From contig CM055823.1 in assembly GCA_029582265.1 (NCBI GenBank), positions 10,576,821 to 10,640,820 of the forward strand: a stretch of DNA of 64,000 nt, in the 5' to 3' direction. Under the pieces are notes generated by a model that was not told the DNA's origin, made no database searches, and was given only the letters and a program-made list of their open reading frames with translations. A program made the translations under genes and the position numbers. This document shows, in pieces, positions 22,701-37,700 of the stretch. This DNA is from Zoroaster sp. YZ-2022 (Eukaryota; Echinodermata; Asteroidea; Forcipulatida; Zoroasteridae). Position 1 is the first letter of the stretch; the number at the start of each line of letters is the position of its first letter.

Positions 22701-25700
22701 TGAAAGTCTCACAGAAATGCATGTAGACTTAAGCCCTTTTCACACGAGGGAAATAAGCAGGGGGTCCATGGTCCTAAGAACACAACGTTGTCAAATACAC
22801 TTCGTGTGAAATGTACCTCTGCTCTGCACAAACACAGGTCCGTAGTCTTTTCCTGACCATGGTCGAGACGAGCAACAAAAACACACACCGTTGTGAAAGT
22901 TCACCACGATAGGCCGTGTGAATGAACAAACCGCACAGAGACCAAGGACCATTGTTTCACGAGAGCTACCACGCATGCGCGCAAGGAGAAAATTTCCCAG
23001 GATGCCTTTAAATCAAGATGGCGACGCCCGAACAGTTAATGATGATGCTTTTGTTGCTAAGTTTAATGTGTAGAAAACGTCAAAACAACAAGGTTTCCAG
23101 AGAAATTGATGGCATAAACCAACACTATAGAAGGCGGACGATGTTCTACCGTCGAGGAATGCTGTCGAGGCACAGAAAACGTGCCAGAATCTCGTTGAAA
23201 AATATGAACGACTTCCTGCCCCGTCCACTTTTGTCATTCTTTTTCTTCACCTCTCGGTATTTTCTTTTTAAGTAATTCCACTTGTCGTGGCACTTTTCAG
23301 CCGAGTGTGTCATTCCCATTTCCCCCGCCACGTCTTTCTACACTTTGTGGTTGTGGACGAGACCATCCAGCTTTTTTTGGACTTCAGTGGAGCCTACCAC
23401 CGTAATCAGCTGGATGGTCTCGTCGTACGTCCATGTGCTCCGCTTTTGGGTTTTCTTCGATGAAGTTTTGGACATTTGCTCAAAAATTACCGATTCTATA
23501 TCGTTTTTCGCCATGTTTTGCACTGAGCTGTGAGAGTGGTAGAGAGAGAGGACGGACGCTAACAATAAACATACAATACAATAGCGCGGGAAAATGAATG
23601 GTAATCAATACATGCAATAGCGATTCCACGCTAGCTGTGCGGATACCAGTTAACTGCACTATAAACAATGTTGACCTTTGACACCCCAAAAGACGAAGGC
23701 TATGTGACACGGGACGTTGGTTTCTTCGCCGTGTGAAAGGTCGTATCTGAGTTTGACCAACGTCCGTGGTCAATACAACTGGTGCCCGAGACCAAGGACC
23801 CTAGTTTGCGTTTGTCGTGTGAAAAGGGCTTTAATATTATTTTTCAGTTACAATGTACACTGTATTTAACAACAAATTGAGGGGACACTGTACATGTAAC
23901 TACTGCTGACGAGTGCTTAAAATTGTTAGGCGAGCGGTCCCATTAGGGCCCACTGAGCAATCATTAAACTATTGAAAGACGATTCAATGGTCAAATGATT
24001 GAGAGGATAGTTTGTTCAATGCTTGAATGCACCCAGCCAAACTGGCCCCTCCTGGGTCAGACAAAAGTGCTGGGTCAGACATATAGGTATTCTGGCTAGA
24101 AACCTTCCTGAATCCTCCAAAATCCATCAGTGCACTTTTGGAAACATGCCCTTATCTTCAAAATGCACCATGCATTTTCGTTGATCTTTTATATTCAGCA
24201 CTTATGGCCTGTACTTCTTGCCAGGTAGTAATTTTGTCCCATTTGAAGAGGTGAATGTACCAGTTTCCAACAGTGCTGAATTTTTCCCAAAAAAGTGCCC
24301 CTTGGAGGATTTTGCAGGATTTGGGGTGGTTAGGGTTAAGGGATTACTGCCTATTGTATAGGGAGGATTAGTGAAGGATTAGCAGTGGCCGTGACATTGA
24401 TTTCCAGACTACAGTAGCTGTTTTGTAGGTATTTGGATTGTCAGTTCTCACTTCTTTTATCTGCTTCCAGAAGCTGTTCTATACAGAACCATTGCTTTCA
24501 AATCTGGTCAACAAATGAAGCAAGCTAAATGAATTGTTTGGGTCAATAGTTTAACAATTGCTCAATGGGCCCTAATGGGACCACTCCCCTTACAAAGTTC
24601 ACAATTTGTTTCCTTAGCCAGAACACTGAAAATATAATTGTTTGTGACTCACACTTGAGACTGCTTGTTTGTCATGTCTTGTAGTGTACTTGTCGTTTCT
24701 CTCAGTGTACGACATGTAGCCATGTCCAATTCAACCTGATCGAGATACTACAACCAAAACAAATGACAAATTTTTTAATAATAATAACAGTGGGTTTTTA
24801 TATAGCGCCAACTCCATCATGATGTGACGCTCAAGGCATTTTTACATTATTATTATTATCCATGTCATCTGTCATTCCTGGATCATTCTCAACTTCCTGG
24901 GAAGTATGCAGCCCTGGCAGCCTGTGCTCTTTAACCGTCCTACAATCAGTGCAATTTTTGAAACAACCCATTCAGGCCACTTCAAGCCATTAGCTGTTGC
25001 CAGTGGCCTCCTATGGTTACCCTTCTGTGCACTGTCTCACCACTGAGACAGGTACATTGTAGGCCATACTAATATGTTCAAACATTTACAGTGGCCTTGG
25101 GTGACACACAGTTGATTTTGTAAGATTACTTGGAAAGGACAGCAGGCTTGTATGTACTAAAGGTTGGTGAAAAACATACTGAAAATTTAGTGGATCGGAG
25201 TGGCCTCCATGTGTAGGAGGGTTAAAACATTCAAATGTTTAAATCAAATCCGAATTAGAAAATCTTTAATATAAACTCTTAAGACAGTTCAAGCAAATGT
25301 ATGAAGTGATTTGTTGATTGTAACATAATTTTTGTAATATTCGCTCAATTTGAAATTCACTCAATCGCAACAGATCATCTGGGCAAATCTCAGCTTTTTG
25401 GCTTGGTGATTTGGGTCACATTGGCTCATGAGTGTGAAGCACAAACTAGCCTCAGGGATGTTAACACATCAAAATGCACAGCAAAAAAATCAACTGTGCA
25501 CATGAACTCAAGTCAATTTTGATTTTTTTTCCCTGTGGATGCATACATGTACATTTACAACATTGTTGAGTATGAATAATGTGCATACAATACACGTGTA
25601 TACCTGGCCAAGTAATTTTTCTTTCAAATTACAATATTTCATCATTCAAACCCTTCAGTTTATTATGTTTAAATGCAAGTTAATCATCATCATTTAACAA

Positions 25701-28700
25701 AATTACATAATCCCTGTCAGTGACTTCATACAAAATGCTCCTTCAAGAATCAAATTTGAGGCCTTAAGACTAACGTTTACTTTTCTTGTGTATAACTTTC
25801 AGGGCAGTGAATTGGCAAAAGTAACAAATCCTCCAAAATTGGTGGTGGGTCTGGGTCTCCCTTTGGTCAAGAGGACAAAGCCCCCTGGAACCTCCTGGAT
25901 GTTTAATTTTGGAGGATTTACAGACTCTCCACATCCCCACAAACAAGAAACTAGAGGTTTGGAGACAATACAGGCTAATTCTTTCTTTCCTTGGTGGCTA
26001 CTTAACTCTTCTTTCAAGGAAGCTTTGAAGCAAAGAGACATTTGTATAAAAAAAAAATGCTGAAGTCAGGAAAAATCCTGAGGAATCACCGGCCTGACAT
26101 CTACAATCTTGATCACATTTGTTGGAACAATTTCATCTCAGACACACTCCCCCCCCCCCCCCTACAATCGTGCTCCCAATCAATGTTGGAGGCTTGCATT
26201 TTGACTCTTCACGCGAAACAATTCATCTGCAAAACAATTCGTCTGCACAACAATTCATCTGGGAAACAATTCATCTGGGAAACAATTCATCTGGGAAACA
26301 TCAATATTGAACAGGAGGGCCAGGTGTTAGTATTCCAACTAATTGTGACCAAGATTGTAGATACATGTATACCGTTTATTCAAGTACATGTGTATTACTT
26401 ACAATACTTATTGGATGCGTTTTCAACTTGGTCCAAGGAATCTGAAAGAAAGAAAATACAACTTATAATAAATGGTTCATTAAAAACTGTGACTTAGATT
26501 ACATGTACATGTAATAATACTACTAATAATAATGTGGACTTATATAGCACACGTATCCACCAAACTGGTACTCAAGGCGCATTATATTATTACCCCTGCT
26601 CATCAGGCTCATAAATCATTCCTGAAACCATCACAGCTCCCTGGGGAGTGTATACAGCTCAATTGCTGCCATTACAGCGCATATAGGGCTAATCAAACAC
26701 AACAACCAACTCTGCCCTCACAGGTACCCATTTACCCCCTGGGTGGAGAGAAGCGATTATGGTGTCTTGCTCAAGGACACAAGCACCACGGTCGTGGTTG
26801 GGATTTGAACCCACATTTTGACGACTTAGCCATAAGAACACAAATCCGACGCACTAAACCGCTCGACCATGGCACTCCACAACTTTAACTACAAGTAGGC
26901 GCGTCAAACACACCGTTTTACCCCACTAGACAAGGCGTAACAACATGAGAATTTGCAATTTTTGTGATGATATTTAGAGACTTTAATTTAAGCATAAGAA
27001 AGCAGCTTATTTTTGATATCATAAAAAAATCTAATCCTTTATTTATTAGAATGCGAAAGAAAAATTAGAATATATTTTTAAAATACACGATAAAAAGCAT
27101 TCTGAATTTTCCACCTCCCGCACTCCCGGCTTGTTTCGAAACAACGTTACCAACGCATCTGAAGCCTCCAATTTTCAAGTTGACATTTGCACCGGAAAGA
27201 GTTGTCGTATCGAGTCGAATGCGAGCACCAAAAATAAAGCCTGCCATGCAAGGAACTGATTACTACATGCGCGTTATTGATAGGCAAGTAGGGGGTGCAG
27301 AAAACATCGTTGAAAATTCCGTCGAAGATCTTTGAAATACAATGCCAATTTCGCAAAACGCGGCACCATAAACCGAAAGTACGAACGATAATCCATCCGC
27401 ATATGAATTTGGAATGAAATCAGACGTCATTTTCCAGTAGATAATACGATATATAATCGCACGTTTTTCTTCAGACGGCCGGAAGCAATTTTTCACGACC
27501 GCCACGGTAACGCAGAGTCACACACACGATGCAGTTGACCGAGCGAGAGAGATCTACGATCACTCGCTAAAAGTGTCGGACTTTCTCCCGAAAATCAACA
27601 TGAAATTGCCAGGATTTTGGAGGAACATGGTGATTACAAATTCGTTAATTTAATCCGAAGATTTGAAAGAAATGTCGATTCGGTGCGTGCATGCTGCATG
27701 AACTATAGCGTTTGCAATACGATTGTAAGGCGCATGTGCAGTTGGCTACTTGTGGTGTGAGGATTGCATGCATAGCGTCTGCAATACGATCATGCAGTTT
27801 TTTGGATAAACAATGGGGAAGAAAACACAGTGCACAAATCAATGGGGAAACTGCAAACCAATTTTTACTTTTCCATACATTTTGCCCCCAAAAACAACTT
27901 TACAGATTATTAAATTTGGAGATAAGAGTTATGATAAAGTTTAAAAATATGATTTTTTTTAAGTTTGAAGGATTTAAAAAAATATCACTGGCCTCACACA
28001 GAAATTTACAACAACAAAAAAATAATAATAATAATAATAATCGGTGAAAATTCATACTTTTTGACTGGACCATGCACAGCATTTGCTTTGAAGTGGGACT
28101 GGGACAATGGAGATTTGAAATTATTGTCAAGATTTATAAATTATTGTCATTATTTATAACGTTATGAATATATAATTAGCTTATTAAAGTAATGAAAAAC
28201 AAGGCTTTTGATCCTAAATTACCTGTGAAATTATTATAATTGTTTTTCTTTTACTTTGAGTATATTGGTATTCAAATGTTTACTCAATGAACAAATTTGA
28301 GTGGAATAGGATTGACAGAACTTAACTTATGACATTTTTGCATATTTAATTAGCCAGACTTACAATGTAGTCTCCAGAGCTAAAAAAAGGAACATTTTGT
28401 GTTTAAGCCCAAATTTATGCCAGTTTTACACAACAACCATTAATGTTCTCAGCTTGGAACACATTTATACTTTAAATATGAGTAACAAAGACTCAGAATA
28501 TGCAAAATGATTCACAAGATCCTCTACAATCATTATGAAAAGGATACTTTAAATATGCAAATTTTGAGAATTTACTGTGATTTCGGCTTAAAAAAGGCCC
28601 ATTTTGGCACTTGAAAGCTTTTTTACTGAGCTATATCTTCATAATGTGATGTATCCTCTGGAAAAAAAAACCACTGATATGACAAATATAGGCAACATAC

Positions 28701-31700
28701 TGTACATACAAGAAAAGGTGAATTGAGATGCTTGATAGGTGTAAATAAAATAAATGAGATGGTATAAAAACATTTTTTGTTTATTGTTGCTTTGTTGACA
28801 TTTGTTGTCTAGGGAAACAGCACATTCTGAAATCTTTATCGGACCATAACTTGGTAATGCCTTGACCAATTTTTTAAATTAAAAGTGTTCTGTAATCTAC
28901 TCATCAAGCCCTTTAAGAAAAATTCCAACATAACTTCCTATAAGCAATTTAAAAATGTTCATTGTCCCCCCTACTACAAGTACATTGAATACACTGTGTG
29001 TATATTGTGTAAGTGTATAGTATTTGTACAAATGTTACATTGGTACAGTACATGTATGTATTACGAACATACATGTAACTGTGTACATAATGTAAACATA
29101 TATGGATGTATGCATACACTGTACATGTACTCTGTATTTTGTCACTTGTGTAAATCTATAAATTGTAAATGGAATCGACTTTTCTATCTAAATAACATGT
29201 AGTAGGCCTCCATATTTACATTATAAGGGGAGAAGTCCATTTTGATCCAACATTTGATGAGTTTTACATTGTACTGTATAATACATGTACTTACGTACAT
29301 GTACATCATGTGTACATGTACATGTACATATACATGTACATTTTGTATTCCTTGGACCAATTATTAAGTTATTGGAGCAATAATCAGAGAATACAAAAAA
29401 TAACAAAAATAATACAAATTTTAATCAGGTCAGGTCTAATCAATTGCATCAGGCAAGGACAATCATGTTTACATGACATTTTGGTTGTACATTTTTCATA
29501 ACACACTACAGTATAGATGTACATAACACTGTACTACTAGAATTAGAGCACTGGCCAGAAAAAAATGTGGGTGATCAATTGTAACTACATCTAAGGTTTG
29601 ACTGCAAAAGTTTGTAGAATATGCCTAGTGGAACACAGAACTATGTACATAGTATGTGGTCTGAAATTGTGGTCAGTTTAGCATTAAGTCCAAAAAACGT
29701 ATATTATGTTTAAATTGTCAAAATATTAGAAGAAAAACATCAACAATCACAACATACAATAGTATGAAATTTGTCAAGTTTTCAATTATTTTGGATAATT
29801 GATGGTCTTTTTTTCAAAACAGATTAAAAGTCTTTTTTAGGTCTTTTTCTGTCGCGGCTCCGAGACTCTGGAATCATCTTCCAACTAAACTCAAATCTTG
29901 TTATAGTATAACTAGATTTAAGTCGATGCTTAAAACTCATCTTATGTCACAATTCTTCAAAGATGATGTACAGTGTACATGTACATGTTGTAATTGCATT
30001 GTAGGTACACGTATCTCAGTACATAATTTTTTCCCTATGCTATCATTGTATAGTTTGTATTCATGTTCTTTCTTTGTTTCCGTGCCTTGATGATTATTAT
30101 TATTATTAAACACATGTGTGGGTCTATGGGATACAAAATGGGGCGTGACCACCCCCCTAATAGGGAAAAAAAGTAGGTTACCAAGGGCAGTGGTCTAGTG
30201 GTAAAAGCACTTCCTTTGTGAATATGTTTGATACTAATGGAAATTACAAATTACTTTGACCATGGTAAAAAATAAATGTGTCTTTGAACAAGACAATTTT
30301 CTACATCCAAGGAGGAGTGGGTTTTGTTAATGGCAAGAGTGATTATATATTTCAAGGAAGTAGAATAAGATTATAAAAAAGGTTACCTCAGTCAGTGGGA
30401 GTTGGGTTTTGGAAAAAGGTTGTGCACAAAGTCAATGGAGGAGAAAGGTGGTTGGCCAGAAAATTGACGTTTTTTACGTATTATAGCAAAATTATGGAGA
30501 GAATTATTCTGAATAACTTTGCTCGTGATGAACATGTTTTGCAATGTACGTTTTGGCAAACTCTATCACTACTAACAGCCAAGAAGCTCTTTAGTTCGGT
30601 TTTCGGAACATATTTTCTTTTAGAAATATTATCCCCATCAATAAAAAATATATATTGCATATAAATTGAAGGATGATAAAAAGGAGAAAACAGTGCCTTG
30701 TGCCACTTGCCTTTTCATGCGTTCCTGATATTCAATTGTTATTATTTTGTATACAATCTGATTATATAGCGGTAGGAACAACAATTTATTGGCGTTTGAC
30801 AAAAGCTATAATTAATACAATATTTCACCCGAGGGAATTAAAACATTTTAGATCGGATGGGCGGTGATCCGTGTCCCCAATCTACGATCTGGGAACGTGA
30901 TGCGGTAATCAGATGGTCCCAAAATAATATAATAATATACATGTAACAGTTTCTTGATGAGGTAATAGTTCTTGTCTCAACTTAGCACTTTGTTTGATTT
31001 TAATTATTTTTTAAGGGTTTGTTTTTCGGGTGGTAGAAATTTTATATTTATTTATTTTTTTATTTTTTTATTTTATTTTTTTTTTTAAATATTTTTTTTA
31101 ATGTTTTAATCTTACGCTCTACCGACATCCCCAATTTATAATCTACATTGTATTGTGGGTTTGACTAACGTTTTGATCATAATGCTTAATTTTTTTTTAA
31201 TTTTCTGCAATTCACCCCTTTTTAGAAGAAAAAATGCTTAAAAGATTAAAATATGGTTGTTGCACCCAGGGATCAGAAATCAGCTGAGAATTCTTACATT
31301 TTCTTAGTTTTTTTGGGGAAATCAATTTTTTTAATTTTTTCTTTAATAATTTAACTGATTTCTTAAAATTTTTACTCCATAATTTTGCTATAAAATGTAT
31401 AAAACAAACGTCCAACTTCTTGCTGATGACCTTTCTCCTACATTGACTATGTGCACAAAACCCATTTCCAATAATTCACTGCGCGCACAATTTCAATAAG
31501 GCTTATAGCACTTTCATCCGTATAAAATACCACTTATGTCAGTGTATTTAATAACATGTGGCACTTACTCTGGTACCTAGACTTATGCCATATCATCTTG
31601 ACATCCTTACAATAATTGTGATGTAGTATCCCATTTTTTTATTAGTCTCTCAAATGAGGTACCAAAAAAAATTACAAGCACATACTTTTTTCGATTAAAC

Positions 31701-34700
31701 ATATTTTAGAAGAAAAAAAATTAAACATAATCACAAAAATGAACACATTATATGAAAGTGACTACTGTATATTAACAATGCTGAAAACAACAACAATTGC
31801 ACAATTTGGTATTTTTTGAGACTCACAAAATCGGCTTTTTCTCAAAATTGATACCATAATTTGAGACCACATACGTATGATACACATGTGCTACATGTCA
31901 ATTGGTCTAGAGGGTACATGTATGTTCTACCATCCTGTGCAGTCAAACCTTAGATGTGGTGACTGTTGTACCAACTCCTTATTTACAGTGTTTTCAGGAG
32001 TTACATAGCTCCTAGACTATACGTAGTACATGTACACTAATTGTATACCATAGAAATCAAATTGAAAACATGTGTGTTATACCAACTTGACATTATTATA
32101 CCCACCCTCAAAAATCAATGCAAAGCACTTCCCCATATCAAGCTCTCCCCAGGACAAAATCAATGGCCAGTACTCTGCCACAATAACCCTGCAGTATCAT
32201 GTACTGTACATGTACCGTACATGCTTAATGTACATGTACATGTATAGTACACGTACATGTATAACTACAAGGCCTCTATCAATGTCTGTAATATTGACTA
32301 CCTACATGTAGGCAGTTTAATCATTGGTTATTTGTCTCTTATCTTACACTACATGTACATGTACATTTAAAATGATGTCTATCCCATGCAGACTGCTATT
32401 AAATTATTTTAAAAAGAATATATTTAAAACTACACATTTTTTTTTTTTTTAAATTAACACCAAACTGAGGGATTTTTACTAAAAAAATACAGGCAACTTC
32501 TATTTTCAAAGATAAACCTGCGTTTCTTTTAAATCATCCATTTTTGAGCCCCAGTGCCGGACAATTTATCCCGACAGTCGAGGCTTACTTTTACTGGTCC
32601 TCATTCTATCCTTGTTCTTCGGCAATGATTATTAAAGCAACTCATTTCCCATGATCATTCAATTAATCACCAATCAAACTTGAGCTCCTGCTGTATGTGT
32701 ACATGTATGTATCAATGACTACATGTACATAGATCTATCAATGACAACATCTATCAATGACTATCAATGACTACATCTAAAAATGACTACATCTATCAAT
32801 GACAACATCTATCAATGACTATCAATGACTACATCTAAAAATGACTACATCTATCAATGACAACATCTATCAATGACAACATCTATCAATGACTATCAAT
32901 GACTACATCTAAAAATGACTGTACATCTATCAATGACAACATCTATCAATGACTATCAATGACTACATCTAAAAATGACTACATCTACATGTATCAATGA
33001 CAACATCTATCAATGACTATCAATGACTACATCTAAAAATGACTACATCTATCAATGACAACATCTATCAATGACTATCAATGACTACATCTAAAAATGA
33101 CTACATCTATCAATGACAACATCTATCAATGACTATCAATGACTACATCTAAAAATGACTACATCTATCAATGACAACATCTATCAATGACTATCAATGA
33201 CTACATCTAAAAATGACTACATCTATCAATGACAACATCTATCAATGACTATCAATGACTACATCTAAAAATGACAACATCTATCAATGACAACATCTAT
33301 CAATGACTATCAATGACTACATCTAAAAATGACTACATCTAAAAATGACTACATCTATCAATGATAACATCTATCAATGACTATCAATGACTACATCTAA
33401 AAATGACAACATCTATCAATGACAACATCTATCAATGACTATCAATGACTACATCTAAAAATGACTACATCTATCAATGACAACATCTATCAATGACTAT
33501 CAATGACTACATCTAAAAATGACTACATCTATCAATGACAACATCTATCAATGACAACATCTATCAATGACTATCAATGACTATCAATGACTACATCTAA
33601 AAATGACTACATCTAAAAATGACAACATCTATCAATGACTATCAATGACTACATCTAAAAATGACTACATCTATCAATGACAACATCTATCAATGACTAT
33701 CAATGACTACATCTAAAAATGACTACATCTAAAAATGACAACATCTATCAATGACAACATCTATCAATGACTATCAATGACTACATCTAAAAATGACTAC
33801 ATCTATCAATGACTATCAATGACTACATCTAAAAATGACAACATCTATCAATGACAACATCTATCAATGACTATCAATGACTACATCTAAAAATGACTAC
33901 ATCTAAAAATGACAACATCTATCAATGACTATCAATGACTACATCTAAAAATGACAACATCTATCAATGACAACATCTATCAATGACTATCAATGACTAC
34001 ATCTAAAAATGACTACATCTAAAAATGACAACATCTATCAATGACAACATCTATCAATGACTATCAATGACTACATCTAAAAATGACTACATCTATCAAT
34101 GACTATCAATGACTACATCTAAAAATGACAACATCTATCAATGACAACATCTATCAATGACTATCAATGACTACATCTAAAAATGACTACATCTAAAAAT
34201 GACAACATCTATCAATGACTATCAATGACTACATCTAAAAATGACTACATCTAAAAATGACAACATCTATCAATGACAACATCTATCAATGACTATCAAT
34301 GACTACATCTAAAAATGACTACATCTAAAATGACAACATCTATCAATGACTATCAATGACTACATCTAAAAATGACAACATCTATCAATGACAACATCTA
34401 TCAATGACTATCAATGACTACATCTAAAAATGACTACATCTAAAAATGACAACATCTATCAATGACTATCAATGACTACATCTAAAAATGACAACATCTA
34501 TCAATGACAACATCTATCAATGACTATCAATGACTACATCTAAAAATGACTACATCTAAAAATGACAACATCTATCAATGACTATCAATGACTACATCTA
34601 CAAATGACTACATCTATCAATGACTACATCTATCAATGACTATCAATGACTACATCTAAAATGACTACATCTAAAAATGACAACATCTATCAATGACTAT

Positions 34701-37700
34701 CAATGACTACATCTAAAAATGACTACATCTAAAAATGACAACATCTATCAATGACTATCAATGACTACATCTAAAAATGACTACATCTAAAAATGACAAC
34801 ATCTATCAATGACTATCAATGACTACATCTACAAATGACTACATCTATCAATGACTACATCTATCAATGACTATCAATGACTACATCTAAAAATGACTAC
34901 ATCTAAAAATGACAACATCTATCAATGACTATCAATGACTACATCTACAAATGACTACATCTATCAATGACTACATCTATCAATGACAACATCTATCAAT
35001 GACTATCAATGACTACATCTACAAATGACTACATCTATCAATGACAACATCTATCAATGACTATCAATGACTACATCTAAAAATGACTACATCTAAAAAT
35101 GACAACATCTATCAATGACTATCAATGACTACATCTAAAAATGACTACATCTAAAAATGACAACATCTATCAATGACTATCAATGACTACATCTACAAAT
35201 GACTACATCTATCAATGACTACATGTACATGTAGATGGTCTGAACAGTAAACTGCATGTTTGCGGTTTTACCTCTGTGCAAGTTTGACTGTTCATAGTTG
35301 AAGTGGTTTTGTCCCTAGCACTAGTGCTACATGTAGGAGTTACCGGTTAGTTAGTTCACAATTGTTGATCGTATTTTATACTCGGAGTTACCGGTTAGTT
35401 AGTTCAAAATTATTGATTTAATTTTGCCCTACACTGACGTGTGTACATGTATAGCACTGTATGCTCAGTGCTTTCCGAGTGTCTGTGAAAAGCTACACAG
35501 GCGACTCGGGCAGGATTCGAACCCACAGACACTCGGAAAGCACTGAGCATACAGTGCTATACACACGTCGGTGTAGGGCAAAATTAAATCAATTGTTTAT
35601 CTCCCGACGCAAGAATTTCACCAACCTATATAGTTCAAAATTGTTAGTCGTATTTTTTAAATATTGGTTTCAGTTAGGGAGGAGGGCCAAAGTCATGGTA
35701 CAGCCAAGCCTTTGAGAAGCCCAGCCAGGCCCAGGCTACCTGGCCTCCTAATGTGTCTTGTGTGAGTCCTAATCCTGTAACAATACAGTACCTTCTGGAG
35801 GACCTAGCCCAGGCAAGCAGAGCTCATTATAGGCCAGCAGGCAGGGGAAAAGCCTGGGCCTGGCCGGGCTTCTCAAAGGCTTGGCTGTACCATGACTTTG
35901 GCCCTTGTCCCTTCGTCAATTAGCAAATTTAACGGTTAGTGCTGGATAACCGGACAACCGTCCCAGCACGAGCCGTCCCCCCCCCCCCCATTTGTGGAAT
36001 AGCCTACCCATCCCCATCAGAAATTCAAACAGTGTTCTATCCTTCAGAAAGGCTCTCAAGACCTATCTTTTCCCCAAATCGTAGCTGGTTGTCTTTCGTT
36101 TTTTCTTGGTTTCTTTTAGTCAGGAAAGGCCTTGTTATAGCGCCTTGCATCCTTTAGCGCTCTATAAATCCAGTTATTATATTATTACGTACATGTACCA
36201 ACATACAGTACACCTTTAATATTATGCAGATATTAAAAGCAGTACAAAATTTGAACACACATTATAATAATACATTCCAGTCTGATGAAATCAGTTGCAA
36301 GTAACAGGATATTTCAAATGTACATTGTATTGTGAACAGTGTGTTTCACCAATTGATGTACACATTAATTCATTGTCACAAAGAGCTGTGTACACAGCTC
36401 AGAAATAACAATCCTAATGTTAACATTAACGGGAAGGTACATGTACGTACATGTACATGTATGTATGTATATGTGTAATGTTGATTAAACTGCTTCAATG
36501 ATAATCTCTTTGAATCAAGCACAACTCAGGTACATAAGTGTAACCACTGAAAGTTCCAGTAAGTTTGTTAAACACACATGTAGATGTGTATGTAATTAAC
36601 AAGACAAAAATGAAAATGCATGATTAAATGGGGGTTTTTTGTGGAATTATTTTTTTCCTTAACCCTAACGATCCCCATCCAGCCAAACTCCAACACCAGG
36701 GATTGTTGGAGTTTGATGGGTTGAGTACTGTGTACTTCTGATATGGCATGTGTAAAGTGTTGGAATATGGCTGGATGAGTACTGTATGTGTGCAGTAACA
36801 GTGTTGGATTTTGATTGAGTGAGGACGGTGGTTCTACTAGCATGCAACATTGTTAGACTTTTGAGTGGAGAGAGTGTGTGTATGCAACCTGCTGTAATAA
36901 ACAACTGATAAAGGCAAATATTGTACTTAGGTATGCTTGGCATTGTGTCTAACATCATAACTAGAACCTACCACTTATTCCATAGGGTGTTTTAGTTTTT
37001 GTATAGTTAAGTTTTTTTAGCATGAAAACAATTGTTGGATTATGATGGGTTGAGTACTGTGTGACTCCAGTGTTCAAACTTTACTTTGGGCCATGTGTCC
37101 CCACTCAATCAAAATCCAACAGCTAAGGGCCTGTTGGAGTTTGATGGGTTGAGTACTGTTATGGCAAGTGGACTGTTGCAGTTTGATGGGTTGAGTACTG
37201 TAAACCAGCAACAGTCAACCATGGTGTTGGGATTTGATAGGTTGAGGAAGGTTTCTAGTAAAAATGCTTAGGGAGTTAGGGTTAACCCTAACCCCCAGGC
37301 CCTTTTAGGTGTAGGATGCATCCTCAATCACACAAAATGCTACAAAATGTCTTCATAAAATTTGGAAGGTTCCTGAATACTCCAAAATCACCCAATATAT
37401 TGTGCTGTATTTCGTGTGTAGGGTGCCCACTGCCTCAATCACACAAAATCACACATACATGTAGGCCTACCCTTTGCCTTTATCCCTTTATTATGAACAA
37501 AAATACATGTTTTTGTTATTGTTTTTTTGTTGGCTCAGTCAACTGATATTGACACAGGTTTTTTTGCAGTAAAAGTGTCATGTCATTTGTTGGTACATGT
37601 ACCATACTGCATCACCCAAAATAACACAGAACATATATACTTGTTATATCATGGTCTTAGATTGTGTAATTTCATTGGTCGAAAGCCTGTCACATGACAA

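Larger units (their letters stand above)
22732..23830. mobile_element. PIF/Harbinger element, deleted derivative
   Basis: 1099 bp with perfect 16-bp inverted ends AGCCCTTTTCACACGA / TCGTGTGAAAAGGGCT. TTA flanks both sides (22729-22731 and 23831-23833), the typical three-base Harbinger target. It carries remnants of both expected genes: a Myb/SANT-like ORF (minus) and a transposase-like N-terminus (plus). It lies in BLTP3 intron 4. Confidence 0.85.
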
